From: Cololabis saira
Lineage: Eukaryota; Chordata; Actinopteri; Beloniformes; Belonidae
Assembly (NCBI RefSeq): GCF_033807715.1
Contig: NC_084599.1
Span: 5,101,625 to 5,165,624 of the forward strand
Length of the DNA stretch: 64,000 nucleotides
Direction of reading: 5' to 3'
The position numbers were made by a program, and so were the translations under genes. Shown piece after piece: positions 38,572 to 49,412 of the stretch (positions are counted from its first letter, which is position 1; every line of letters begins with the position of its first letter). The notes beneath the pieces were generated by a model. It was given only the letters and a program-made list of their open reading frames with translations. It was not told where the DNA came from and ran no database searches.

Positions 38572-40300
38572 AATTCAATTCAATTTTATTTATATAGCGT
38601 CTAATACAACAGATGTTGTCTCTAGACGCTTTCCAGAGACCCAGAACATGACCCCCGAGCAATTATTACATAAACAATGGCAGGTAAAATCCCCTAGTGG
38701 GAGAAAAGCATTAAAGGAGACCTATTATGGCATTTAAAGTATATTTTAAACAGGCCTTGAATGTCTTAAAAACAATCTAAAGCACAGGAGGGCACAGGTC
38801 AGTATGCAGCTCCTGAAGTTCTGACCTCCAAACATGCACAAAAGAGAAAAAAGGGGGCCAGCACAAGAAACTACAGGAACGATGGACAAAAATGATGACT
38901 ATGAGATACTTGTAATAAATAAAAATGTAAAAGGAGAAGAGAGGAAGGGAAGAGGAGGGGAGAAGAAAGGTGAGAGGCACCGCCCAGCGGATCATGTCGG
39001 TGCCCCCCTGCAGCAGAGGCCGATTGCAGCATATCTACCACGAAGCTATGTTTGAGACTAACTAGTATAGTCTTGTTCTATAGCTGCAACTATGACTACT
39101 GACTCTAACACACTAGAGTTTACACTAACTAGAGATTTACTAACACCAGCTAGAGGTTTACTAAACACTAATTATAGGCTTTACTAAACAGAAAGGTTTT
39201 AAGTTTAGTTTTAAAGGTGGAGGTGGTGTCAGCCTCCTTAACCCAGATTGGAAGTTGGTTCCATAGTAATGGTGCTTGATAGCAGAACGCCCGCCCTCCA
39301 AATCTACATTTAGATACTCTAGGAACTACGAGTAAACCTGCACTTCGAGAACGGAGAGCTCTGCCAGGAACATAAGGCACCATCAGTTCTTGCAAATAAT
39401 GCGGAGCTAAGCCATTTTGGGCTTTATATGCAGGTAATACAATTTTTAATTAGATTCTGAATTTTACAGGTAGCCAATGGAGCAACGCTAACCCTGGAGA
39501 GACGTGGTCTCTCCTGCTGATTCCTGTCAGCACTCGCACTGCTGCATTTTGGATCAGCTGGAGCCTATTCAGCAAATTACTTGGACATCCTGCTAATAAC
39601 GCATTACAGTAATCTAGTCTAGAAGATACAAACGCATGAGCTAGGTTTTCTGCATCACTCTGCGAGAGGATTTTCCTAATCTTTGCAATATTACAGAGAT
39701 GGAAAAATGCTATTTTACAAACCTGATTAACATATGGTTTAAATGACAAATCCTGATCGAAAACACCAAGGTTTCTCACAGTTGCACTGGAAGCCATCGC
39801 AACACCATCTAATCCCTTCCTAAGATGCTCTGGACCAAGAATGATAACCTGTTTTATCTGAATTTAGAAGCAAGAAATTTCCAGACATCCAGTCCTTGGT
39901 GTCCCTAAGACATGCCTGAAGTTTAACGGTTCTGTTTCATCTGGCTTCATAGACAAATAGAGCTGCGTATCATCAGCATAGCAATGAGTGTATGCCGTGA
40001 TTCTGGATTATACTTCCCAATGGCTGCATGTATAAACTGAAGATTGGCCCTAGCACTGAACCCAGCGGACCAGCATAACAGACCTTTGACTGTTCTGAAG
40101 GTTTTACTCATGACTAGAAGCAAGAATCTTTCTGAAAGATTCTTGCTTCTAGTCATGTCCCACAAACCACCTTCTAAAATAAAATTATCTGCAATGGTCA
40201 TTCTAAACAGTGCCATATTGGTCTACACCACTTTCCCCAGGAACCATGGCCATGTTGAGGTCCTGCCAACCACCAACCTTCTGCAAGTGAAGGTCTAAGC
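38571..40300 (-). mobile_element. 5'-truncated L2 LINE
   Basis: The 3' end at 38571 has TTGAA-type repeats and the L2 tail shared with 22014-22115. Minus-strand fragments 39797-39450 (NLGVFDQDLSFKPYVNQV, SSRLDYCNALLAGCP, HWLPVKFRI) and 39395-39168 (APLLWNQLPIWVKEA, FKTKLKTFLF) are the RT thumb and C-terminus. The part beyond 39850 is more decayed. Confidence 0.82.
40109..40157. repeat. Perfect 49-nt palindrome
   Basis: Two 24-bp arms (CATGACTAGAAGCAAGAATC and four more bases) flank a single T at 40133 with no mismatch. It lies in the decayed end of the L2 fragment. Confidence 0.95.
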
Positions 40301-40506
40301 AGCATCCATGCTTAGACTGCACAGCAATGCTACCAAACTCAGGATGGCTTGTAATGCCAGACTTTCAGGACACGCATTGATGTGGGGAGGAAGTGTAACC
40401 TTCAATTCCATTTTGCATTGTTATTTTGGTTTACCTCAGTTAACAGCATTTTGTCACCTTTATTATTAAAAAAAACATTCCCCAACACCATGTACAAGTT
40501 AAAATC

Positions 40507-40512
40507 TTTATT
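40507..40512 (-). terminator. Polyadenylation signal AATAAA
   Basis: AATAAA on the minus strand lies 81 bp after the stop codon of the secreted repeat protein gene, at a normal distance for poly-A addition. Confidence 0.65.
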
Positions 40513-40592
40513 GGCCAAAGCTGATCAGAATCTTTTATGTAGAGAACATATTTCTGCCAGCCTTGAGACACCTAAGCATTTCCTGCAGAAGT

Positions 40593-41889
40593 CTAGGAGG
40601 CAGCTTGGAAGAGCTTTTTCTGCTGCACGGAACCGTGGTCGTCAGAAGCATGCTCTGTCAAGTAGTGGACGGCCTGTGAGTAGTCTTTGCCCCTCTCATG
40701 GTGCTGGCTGAAGGTAGTCTGGGTGCCAGGAGGGTACAGGCCATACAGGAGTTTGTAGTCAAAGTCTGGATAGGGGGAAGCCGAGAAACCACCCACACCA
40801 AACTGGGGAACCACCACATTTGTGAATCCCTGCTGTCCTTGGCCCAGTTGGTCAGCTGGATAGCCAAATTCTTCTGTCTGCCGCTGGAAGTTGCCATGTT
40901 CAGCTTCCCTCATAACACTGGCAGTTTCTCCTGCCTGGAAGCTCGGTCCAGGTGGTGGTAGAGGGGGTGATGGGAGAAAGTCACTGGCATCCATGGTCTG
41001 GGCATCATCTGCTTCAGTCAAGCTTCGGGGAGGAACAGCCCACTCAGTTCCTGTGGAGAAACAAGTCAGGATACAGTACCCAACCACAAGACTAGTACCA
41101 TGCAGACTTATTTGGTAGACAAGACTGACCAGCTCCAGCCGGCCCTGAACCAACAGCTCCTGCTTGAAAGGGTGCAGAAGAACCAGATACAACATAGCCA
41201 GGCTGAAGGGGCACAAGTGACCCAGTGCCGACAGCTGCTGCCTGAAGGGGCACAAGTGACCCAGTACCGACAGCTGCTGCCTGAAGGGGCACAAGTGACC
41301 CAGTACCGACAGCTGCTGCCTGAAGGGGCACAAGTGACCCAGTACCGACAGCTCCTGCTTGAAGGGGCACAGGAGACCCAGTACCGACAGCTCCTGCCTG
41401 AAGGGGCACAGCAGACCCAGTACCAACATAGTATCCCACAGCAGGTGCAGCTGAGTCCAGGCTGCTCCCTACTTGAGTTGTGTAGCCAACAAGCTGAGGG
41501 GGGTTAGGGTTTTGGACAAGTACTGGTGCAGATACCAGTCTAGGGGCACTGTAGAGTACTGGTGCTGAATGACCTGTGGGTGCTCCCTGGTAGGAGGCAA
41601 AGTTGCCACCAGCACCTCTGCCACCACCAATCTGTTGGTGAGATTTTGATCCTGAGGACAGAAAACAGAAGATTTAAGCCAAGTGTGATACAACTACGCA
41701 TGTCATGTCCTCAGCAAATCATATCCTACCCTTCAAATGCATCCCACATGACTCCACAACCAACAACACACAGAGGGAAACCCTGAAAAACAAGAACACA
41801 ACAACATCAGAAACTTCTAGAACCAGCTGGAAACAGTTGCTTCCAACCAAGACTGGACCAAACCTCAGGAAGAAGCCTGCAGTCTTCAT
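40593..41889 (-). CDS. Predicted secreted protein with 13-aa tandem repeats, 4 exons, 352 aa
   Basis: Coding exons (minus strand) are 41889-41864, 41782-41730, 41651-41130 and 41050-40593. All introns are GT-AG and small (81-100 bp, 78, 79 bp); phases agree and the sum is exactly 353 codons. Exons 1-2 make a clear signal peptide (MKTAGFFLRVSLCVLLVVES). Exon 3 is Gly/Ser/Pro-rich and contains about six VGTGSLVPLQAAA repeats. Exon 4 is Pro-rich and then has an aromatic C-terminus (FDYKLLYGLYPPGTQTTF, HYLTEHASDD). No Cys-rich domain or membrane segment follows. I do not recognise the family; an extracellular matrix, egg-coat or mucosal protein would fit the composition, but this is a guess. AATAAA follows the stop. 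Confidence 0.72.
41165..41430 (-). repeat. 39-bp coding minisatellite
   Basis: Six to seven copies of a 39-bp unit (GGGGCACAAGTGACCCAGTA on the plus strand) encode the 13-residue repeat. Because 39 is a multiple of three, other frames also stay open and produce shadow frames. Confidence 0.92.
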
Positions 41890-42411
41890 TATGAAAGTCA
41901 GAAGTAAAGGAGTCAGCACAGCTGAGAGTTTTTCAATGTTGCCAGGGACCAGATCTGACCAACCACAGCTTAACGGGCTAACGACACACAGCTGCTGTGG
42001 TCTGACTCCAAGGAACATTTCTTACCTCAGCTGATGCTCCAACTGACTACGTTATAGACCACAATACTCCCAACATAATCAGATGGAGGAAAGAGTTGCA
42101 TTAAGAAATATATACGTAAATAGCATCTTTAAACTAATCAAGTTAGTATTTTCTGTAAGTGATAATCACATTAAGGTAGGTGGAGTATCCCGACCATAAA
42201 CTATATTTAGATGGACAACAGCAATCTGATTATTGCCTGTAACCGAATTAACGTCGTCCTCATGTTTCTTCTGGGTCTACCATGGCTTTTCAGGAGCTGT
42301 CAATAGTGATTCTGGGTCAGTTGTACCTCTTCAGGGATGCCAGTGACCTTCTCCCTTCACCCTCTCTACCACTGACTAGACCTGGGGCCTCATGTACAAA
42401 ATGTGCGGCGC

Positions 42412-43509
42412 CAGGGGTTAATTTGTGCCGGATCCTGCCGGAACAAGATCCGGCACCTCTCGATTTTGGCCTCCCTGTGTTCCGGGACTTATTTGGGCAG
42501 ATCTGGCACCTCTCGTATATATAAAACAATAATAATATAAAAAAGTTTTTTTTTAATGTATAAAAAATAATTATATGCATAAATTCATTTACAGAACAAA
42601 TCCCAAGAATTTCATGTTGTTTATAAAGATTTAACGTCATTTGAAAGAGTCGGAGATTTGTTGATGCAATGAAAAGATGGGCCAGCAAACCATGCCCCTG
42701 ACCAAAAAAACTTTGGAAATTTGCTGGATCTGGGGAGCAAGCAGCGAGCAACGCAAACATGTCAAAAAGACAGCGGAATTTACTGTCTTTTTTCAAAAAG
42801 AAGGAAGAGTTGCATGATTCTTCAAAACGAATCAGAAAAGCAACAAGCGGCGATGAGGGCAGCTGCAGCACAATCAATGTGGTCCTTGCGCCACGGACAC
42901 ATACACATGAATGGATTTGTGTCGGTTGCTGTGTGGATTATGTTCTCACTACAAATAAAAAAACGGGCTGAAGCCCCCCCAAATTTGATCTCAGCCCCCC
43001 CCAAAATTAAGAGGACATTTTTCCCTTTCCAACGATACCAATATTGTGTTTGTACAATTTAAAACTGCGTTATTTTGGGGTTGATGCAGCCGCGTCTCTC
43101 TGCCTGCAGTCACTGCACTGTGCAGCAATGTCCCGCCCACAGCACCATCTGATTGGTTACACACAGAGACAGGCACGGGAAACAGCCAATCAGCGGTGAA
43201 GGCTGTGCATGCTCTGTGCTCACACAAACATAGCGGAGAATAAGTTTAGCCGGGTAGAGAAGCTCCGGAGCTAAGTTTCCAAGGTAAGTTAAGGCAGCAG
43301 ACACCATATTATTGTTATTCTAGCTTTCCAAAGTGCACCAGATTGATGCATTTAAATGCATTATGCTGAAAAAATTTCCCGGGGGGGTGGGGGGGGAGGG
43401 GGGGGGCGGTTGTGTTGTGCGTGCGTCCCCCCCCGGAAATTCCCCCCCCCCCCCCCGCCCGGTACCCTCTCGATGTTCCGGGACCTCTTCATGGACAAAT
43501 TAAGCACTG
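42412..43509 (+). mobile_element. hAT relic with transposase N-terminus
   Basis: The ends are CAGGGGTTAATTTGT and, inverted, CAGTGCTTAATTTGT. The 8-bp flanks TGCGGCGC and TGCGGCAT agree at 6 of 8 positions. A frame near 42760-42890 begins MSKRQRNLLSFFKKKEE, the start of ZMYM1-like hAT transposases, and then breaks. A long G/C homopolymer region lies at 43378-43460. Confidence 0.72.
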
Positions 43510-43955
43510 TGCGGCATACAAAAAACGTGCGTATGCCACTTTCTACGCTCACGGTCGGATATACAAAGAATGATTTGAACGTAGAAAGTTGCGGTCTTTC
43601 ACGCACACACCAAGGCTGGCGTATGCACTTTTCTGAGGTTTTGTCCGTTGGCGACACTCACTGGTGATGCAGTGAAGTGCAGAATATGAGGAAAAGTGAC
43701 GTCAACAATCAGTTCACGACCACCTGAAGGACACGACAGTCCCGACATCACCAAATAAGTTACACAAGAGTGGAGCTGCAACAATCTCACAATCAACCAC
43801 ATGATCTGAAGATACAACTAAAGGCAGGAGCTCAACGATGGAACCCGCAAATCCCGATGGCAGCTTTGGCTCCATTAGAGGAACCTGCTGATGCATCAGA
43901 TCACACCCATCTGCTGGTCCAGGACTAAGACTGGACCATCAGCTGGTTTAGGTAC

Positions 43956-44216
43956 TGTTAAGTGTTGATGTATGATTGCTTATTATTACTGTACTGTTGT
44001 TTATCACAAGAAGAGCTGACGTCATGACGTCAGCGACTACTATAAGTGGGAGTGTTCGTGCCCCGTTTCTTTCTCTCTGCCCTCTGCACTGGCTCTGATA
44101 GAGAGCAGTCTGTTTGTGCGTTATTGAAATAAATATGCCAGCTGGCTAAAGAAATCAAGTCGTTTCATATTAGAATTATTCTTCCGCTGCAAGTAGGCAA
44201 AAGGTATAAGCCTACA
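43956..44216 (+). promoter_or_regulatory. Copia 5' LTR with twin CRE palindrome
   Basis: The 261-bp LTR runs from TGTTAAGTG to CCTACA. It contains GCTGACGTCATGACGTCAGC (44015-44034), a perfect palindrome with two TGACGTCA sites, then TATAAGT (44041) and AATAAA (44128-44133). Confidence 0.75.
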
Positions 44217-44243
44217 TTGCTAGTGTGACCATGGTTTTTATCA

Positions 44244-44257
44244 GGTTATGGGCCCAG
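44244..44257 (+). promoter_or_regulatory. Copia primer binding site
   Basis: GGTTATGGGCCCAG is complementary to the anticodon stem-loop of initiator tRNA-Met (CTGGGCCCATAACC). Copia-type elements prime from a cut half of that tRNA, so the internal match is expected. Confidence 0.8.
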
Positions 44258-44440
44258 GTCACGAAATAGATTCTAAATGTTAGTCGACGACGAGCAAACT
44301 AGTAAGACGTCTGCCTGCTAGTGCGGTGAAGTAACGGTAGCTAGTTAGCTGCAAAGTACAGCTAGTTTAGCGGCGGGAGAACCGCGGGAAGCTAAAGCTA
44401 GGCTAACGGGCGGCAAAACGGAGCTACAAATGTATGAGCC

Positions 44441-45649
44441 ATGGCGAACAGAGGCAAGAGCAAGTGGCCCACGTTTGACGGGAGGGCAGAGGAGTATGAA
44501 CTCTGGGAAGAGAGGATGCTGTGCTGTATGCACGGAGCAGGTCTGAAAAAGACTATTTTGGAAGAGCCAGCAGGACCCCTGACAGCAGAACAGCAGGCCC
44601 TGGATGACAAGCTGAACGCCGACGCATATTGAGCGTTGACGCCCCTTCTCGACAACACGAGTCTCGGACTGATATTCAGGGACACAAAGGATAAGGGTCG
44701 AGAGAGTCTCAAAGTGTTGAGGGAGCACTATATTGGTAAAGGTAGACCCCGCATCATCTCCCTGTACATAACAATGACTGCACTGAAGAAAGCTGACACA
44801 GAGACTGTGACTGAATATATTATCAGGGCAGAGCAGATTATTACCACTCTTAAAAGCGCAGGTGAGGCGCCAAGCGAAGGGCTGATGATGGCAATGGTTA
44901 TTCGGGGGCTACCAGAGAAGTACAAGCCGTTCACGCTGATGGTGACGCACGGCTCAGCGGACATGTCGCTGGGAGAGTTCAAGGCCAAGCTGCGGAACTT
45001 TGAGGCTGCGGAGGACACAGACCCAGTCGTCGAGGAGGCGGGAGAGAGGGTGCTGAAGGCCCGGGCGGCGCCAAAGAGGAAGACGAGCGGGCCCCCAACG
45101 GAGCTGGCGTGTTGGAGATGTGGAGAAAGGGGCCACCGGAACGATGGCTGTAAAAACATGGTTTGGTGTAGTTTCTGCAAACATTCCGGGCATGCAGACA
45201 AGGCGTGCAGAAAGAAACGTGGACAGAGCGCTCGGTATGCGTGTGTCCAAGACGGCGTATATGACGACAGCCACGAAGGGCACCGAGATGACGGCCGGAG
45301 AGCGGCGGGAAGAGAGGACTACTCTTTCAGAGCAGAGACGGAGGACGGCAGCCGGTCAGCGCAGCAGATCCAGAGAAAGGGAATGATTGTGGACACTGGT
45401 GCGTCATCCCACATTATCAACGACAGGAGGTGGTTCAAGAACTTTGACAGCGACTTCCAGCCGGAGAGACACAGCATGGAGCTAGCAGACGGGAAGTGCA
45501 CTTTCGGTCTGGCACAAGGTAAGGGAGACGCACAGGTGTGCCTCATAGACAATGAGGGGCGCCGGTGTACAGTGACATTAAAGGTCAAAAGCCCTCTACA
45601 TCCCTTCCTTCCCCCAAGAACTGTTCTCAGTAAAGTGTGCTACTGCTAA
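44441..45649 (+). pseudogene. Copia Gag and protease, one premature stop
   Basis: From ATG 44441 the frame shows WPTFDGRAEEYELWEERM (the copia Gag start). It meets a TGA at 44630-44632, probably from TGG, and continues in the same frame. It includes a zinc knuckle CWRCGERGHRNDGC (about 45113) and a second Cys cluster, then the protease motif VDTGASSH (about 45390). It leaves frame near 45649. Confidence 0.85.
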
Positions 45650-45734
45650 TGGTGCCAAAGTATTCTTCGAGGAAGCTTAAGATGCTCTTGTTAGCCTTGA
45701 TGGCACAAGGTTTGATATTCATGTATGTAAAAGA

Positions 45735-46096
45735 ATGTACTACTTGCAAACCGAGTGTGATGAAAATGATGTGTGTAATGTCAGCCATGATATCCAGACA
45801 TGGCATGAGATAATGGGTCATTGCAATTACGAGGATATGTTGAAATTGCAGGATATGACAGTAGGCATGCATATTAAAGGTGCAAAGCGTAGGCCTGATA
45901 AAGAATGTGATGTCTGCATAACGGGGAAATTCACCCAAACGAGAAACAGAGGTCCAACTGAAAAGGTAAATACACCACTTGAGATGGTGAACACAGATCT
46001 TGCTGGCCCAGTAAACAATGAGTCTATAGATGGTTTTAAGTATATACAGTCTTTCATAGATGTGTGTACTGGAGCAGTGTTTGTTTACTTTCTTAA
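45735..46096 (+). pseudogene. Copia integrase, first part
   Basis: This contains the HHCC zinc-binding region (WHEIMGHCNYEDMLKL, then CDVCITGK) and the first catalytic Asp in NTDLAGP. It is cut at the TTAA site 46093-46096 by a DNA element; the frame resumes at 51287. Confidence 0.85.
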
Positions 46097-46883
46097 AGCA
46101 GCACAATGTAACTTTCAGCTTTTGTTGAGTTTGGCGGCATCTTTTGGACAAAAGCGGTAGTGCTTTACCAGAAAGAACACTACATTTCCCAAGAGCACCA
46201 GCGCGTACTGCCGGAAAACTCCTGTCCCAGTCACGTGCATTTGTTTTGTTAGCGAATGAAGACGGGACGGACTTTCAAAACTACTTTTCTGTTTCACCAA
46301 GTGAACAGACGGAACGCAAAAAAAAGATGTTAAACTGCTGGAAAGGAAAGAAAATAATGATTATTAACGGTCTGGATCCATATGAAATCCCCTATCAAAG
46401 AGTGGAGCTCCTCGTCGGAGCTCCACTCTTTAGTAAGGATTTACTGCCTCAGTTCTGCACAACCCACGTCTTACTACCTTGTTTAGGAGTGTCTGGCAGC
46501 TGCTTTGGTAAATGTTTGACTCGCCATGTGTTTCAATAAATTAGTATAATAGTACAACATACAGTACATGTTTTGTATTACTCTTACTTCTCTTTTCTTT
46601 TTTTGACTGCTATCTAATGCTGAAGAGGCTCCGAGGCGTGAGCAATATTTTTGTTTTCCTTGTGAGATTATTTTTTTCCTCTGCAGCTACAAATAGAGTT
46701 AATATCTTTTCCTCAACAAACTAGTTTTATCTGAAGATTGGGGTTAATCGCACCGCAGAGAGCTGGCCAGCAACTGCTTTTAGCTGGAGAAGTGGGGAAT
46801 AAAACCCGTATGAACGATCCGACCCCGGTCTGTGTGAGTGTTTGTTTGTTTGTGGTTTAATAAACCCGTGTTTTTTTTTTATA

Positions 46884-47218
46884 GGGGCACGGTGGCGCAG
46901 CAGGTAGTGCAGCCGTCTCACAGCAAGAAGGTCCTGGGTTCGATTCCCGCCGGGGACGCTGTCTTCAGTCTTCAGCGCCCACACCCTGGGTGGGGTTGGC
47001 GAAAGGATCCTTCTGTGTGGAGTTTGCATGTTCTCCCTGTGTTCCCCTGGGTAGCGATGTGAGCTGCCCTCACAAAAGCATGCACACAGTCCTGGGCTGC
47101 CCCCTCTGGCCAACCGGGCGGGGCCCTCACTGGGTTGGCAGAGGATGGCAATGCACAGGACTGTTAGGTAGGAGCACTGGGTGATTAAATGGGGAAAAAA
47201 CCGGGATGAAAATAAATA
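46884..47218 (+). mobile_element. tRNA-derived SINE
   Basis: A box TGGCGCAGCAGGTAG and B box GGTCCTGGGTTCGATTCC mark the pol III promoter of the tRNA head. The body reads GTGTGGAGTTTGCATGTTC. The tail is AAAT repeats. The 16-bp target duplication AATAAACCCGTGTTTT lies at 46859-46874 and 47219-47234. It is not a functional tRNA gene. Confidence 0.92.
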
Positions 47219-48059
47219 AATAAACCCGTGTTTTGATCCGACCCCCGGTGTGCGTGTTTGTGGTTTACTGAGGATGACGTCTGAGGATGTTTGGTCGTTA
47301 CAGCCGCGCTCCAAGCGAGCCGACGACTCTTTAATTTGTTATCTCAGATACTTGGCCGACCTCCGTGGTTCTGCCTCCGATAAGAGGCGGTAAAAAGTTA
47401 AACCATTAGCGATCTTTTCCCCACGTCTGTTATGTGTGGAGCTGCTGCAGCCACAACACAGCAACGGGATACCAGCTTCTCCTGAGCTCTGCGCTCCACG
47501 CCCCGCCCATTTGGCGGATGAGTGAACGCTGGCGCGACTGGCTGCCGCTGCTCACCGGCACTTCTAAATTTATTTGTCTTTTCGCTGTCTCACGACCCAC
47601 ATCTGACTGTGCATCTGTGGTCACTCGGGTAAAAGTCCTCACTACCTACTCGTAACAACTAAACGGCTCGATTGTCACTCCTACGTGGCTGTGTTTGCAA
47701 CGCTTGCTCACCTGCTCTGCTCCGGCGGCTACCGAGCCCCATCAGGACCTGCTCACCTCGCGTTGCCCGAGTCCACACCAACAATGTGGTCTGACGGGAT
47801 CTACATCTGGTCCGTGCTTGCCTGGATTCTCCTGTTGCTCGCTCGCCAGCCCGTGACTGGACTGCTCCAATACTCAGCGGTGGAGCTCCTGAGACTGCGC
47901 TTCCATCTGCGCGAGCCTCCGCCGACTGGACTACACCTCCACCCGGACATCGCCTTAATACCCAAGCGGAGATACATCACACTCCCGTCGCTCCCTACTT
48001 TACACCGGCCGATCTGCCAACCACAGCGTCCTAGCCAGCCTAGCCCGGTCGGCTAACTC

Positions 48060-49090
48060 AGCTGTCAAGTGCGGCACCGCCACTGTCAACTTCGGTCTGC
48101 TAAACATCTGTTCACTCACCAACAAGGGGCATCTCATCCAGGATCTCCTCAGCGACCGTAAGTTTGACTTAATTTGTCTAACTGAGACATGGCAACAGCC
48201 CAATGACTTTTCCCAACTCAATTACTCAACTCCTCCGGGGTTTGTTTACATCTGTCAACCCCGCTGTTCCGGCCGAGGAGGAGGTCTCGCGATAATTTAC
48301 CGCGAGACCTTGAAAGTCTCGCCGCTGTCTGTCCCTGCCTTCAGCTCCTTTGAATCCACAGTATGTCAACTGTCTGGACCTATTCCCACAACCATTGCAA
48401 CCGTTTACCGCCCCCCGAAACCAAATGTCGAGTTCTTAAATGACTTCGCTGCTTTTCTCACACACCTTTCCACTCTCTCACCAAACACAATATTGCTGGG
48501 AGATTTTAACATACACATGGACAATATAAACCATCCTCTCACCAGAGACTTTACATCCTGTCTTGAGAGCTCTGGATTTCAGCAGCACACCCACTTCTCC
48601 ACACACTCCAATGGACACATTTTGGATTTAATCTGCTGCTCTGGTGTCACCCCTTCTGACTGTGCTGCAGCTGAACTCCCCATCACTGACCACTTCCTCC
48701 TCTCATTCAACATCGATCTCACTCTGTCCACCACTAAGTCCCCACGTCTCATCTTCTTCTGCAATATTAAGGACATAAATTTGGATTCTTTCTCCTCTAG
48801 TGTCGACAACTTCATGGACTTTGCAGATGTAACCACCCCTGAACAGCTGGTTTCACATTACAATACAGGACTCCATGATATTCTCGACTCTCTCGCTCCA
48901 CTAAAAACCAGATCTGTTTCTTTCACCCTTTCTGCTCCCTGGTTTATGCCTGACCTTCGGCTCATGAAAGCCAAAGGAAGGCAGCTCGAGCGGCTTCACC
49001 GTAAAACTGGTCTGTCTGTCCACAGAGAAATGTACAAAGATCACCTTATGCATTACCGGGACTGTATTGCCAAATCCAAATCAAACTACT
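48060..49090 (+). pseudogene. L2 LINE endonuclease region
   Basis: It has the motifs KFDLICLTETW, TVYRPP, LLGDFNIHMD and ELPITDHFLLSF of the AP-endonuclease. A stop at 49088-49090 (after SKSNY) separates it from the linker to RT, and another frame change follows before 49413. Confidence 0.82.
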
Positions 49091-49412
49091 AGTCCAGCAT
49101 AATCTGTTCAAACGCAGGCAACACCAAGTCACTGTTTTCATTGTTCAACAATATCACCCGTTCCCCAGTCTCTATACCACCCCATCTCTACTCAACTGCC
49201 TTCTGTAACTCTATACTGTCTTTTTTCTACACCAAAATCCTGCAAATCCATCACGACCTTGGTTCTACCTCCCTCAGCGTCACTTCCGATCTCCACTTGC
49301 CCACCCACCCCTTCTCCTCCTTTGAGCTCCCCACCCTCTCGGAGATGTTTGACCTCATACACAGGTCCAAGCCCACCTCCCGACAGTCCTGGTTAAATCC
49401 TGCCTCCCCTCT

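Noticed and set aside
40593..41429. Single 278-codon frame instead of spliced exons
   Set aside because: It reads exon 3 in a shadow frame kept open by the 39-bp repeat and runs through an intron. The spliced model gives a signal peptide, GT-AG borders and consistent phase.
41719..42018. 99-codon minus-strand frame as a small gene
   Set aside because: It overlaps exons 1-2 of the secreted protein and reads through their intron; spliced reading explains it better.
46884..46960. Possible tRNA gene (A and B boxes)
   Set aside because: The boxes belong to a SINE with a long body, tail and target duplication; there is no complete cloverleaf.
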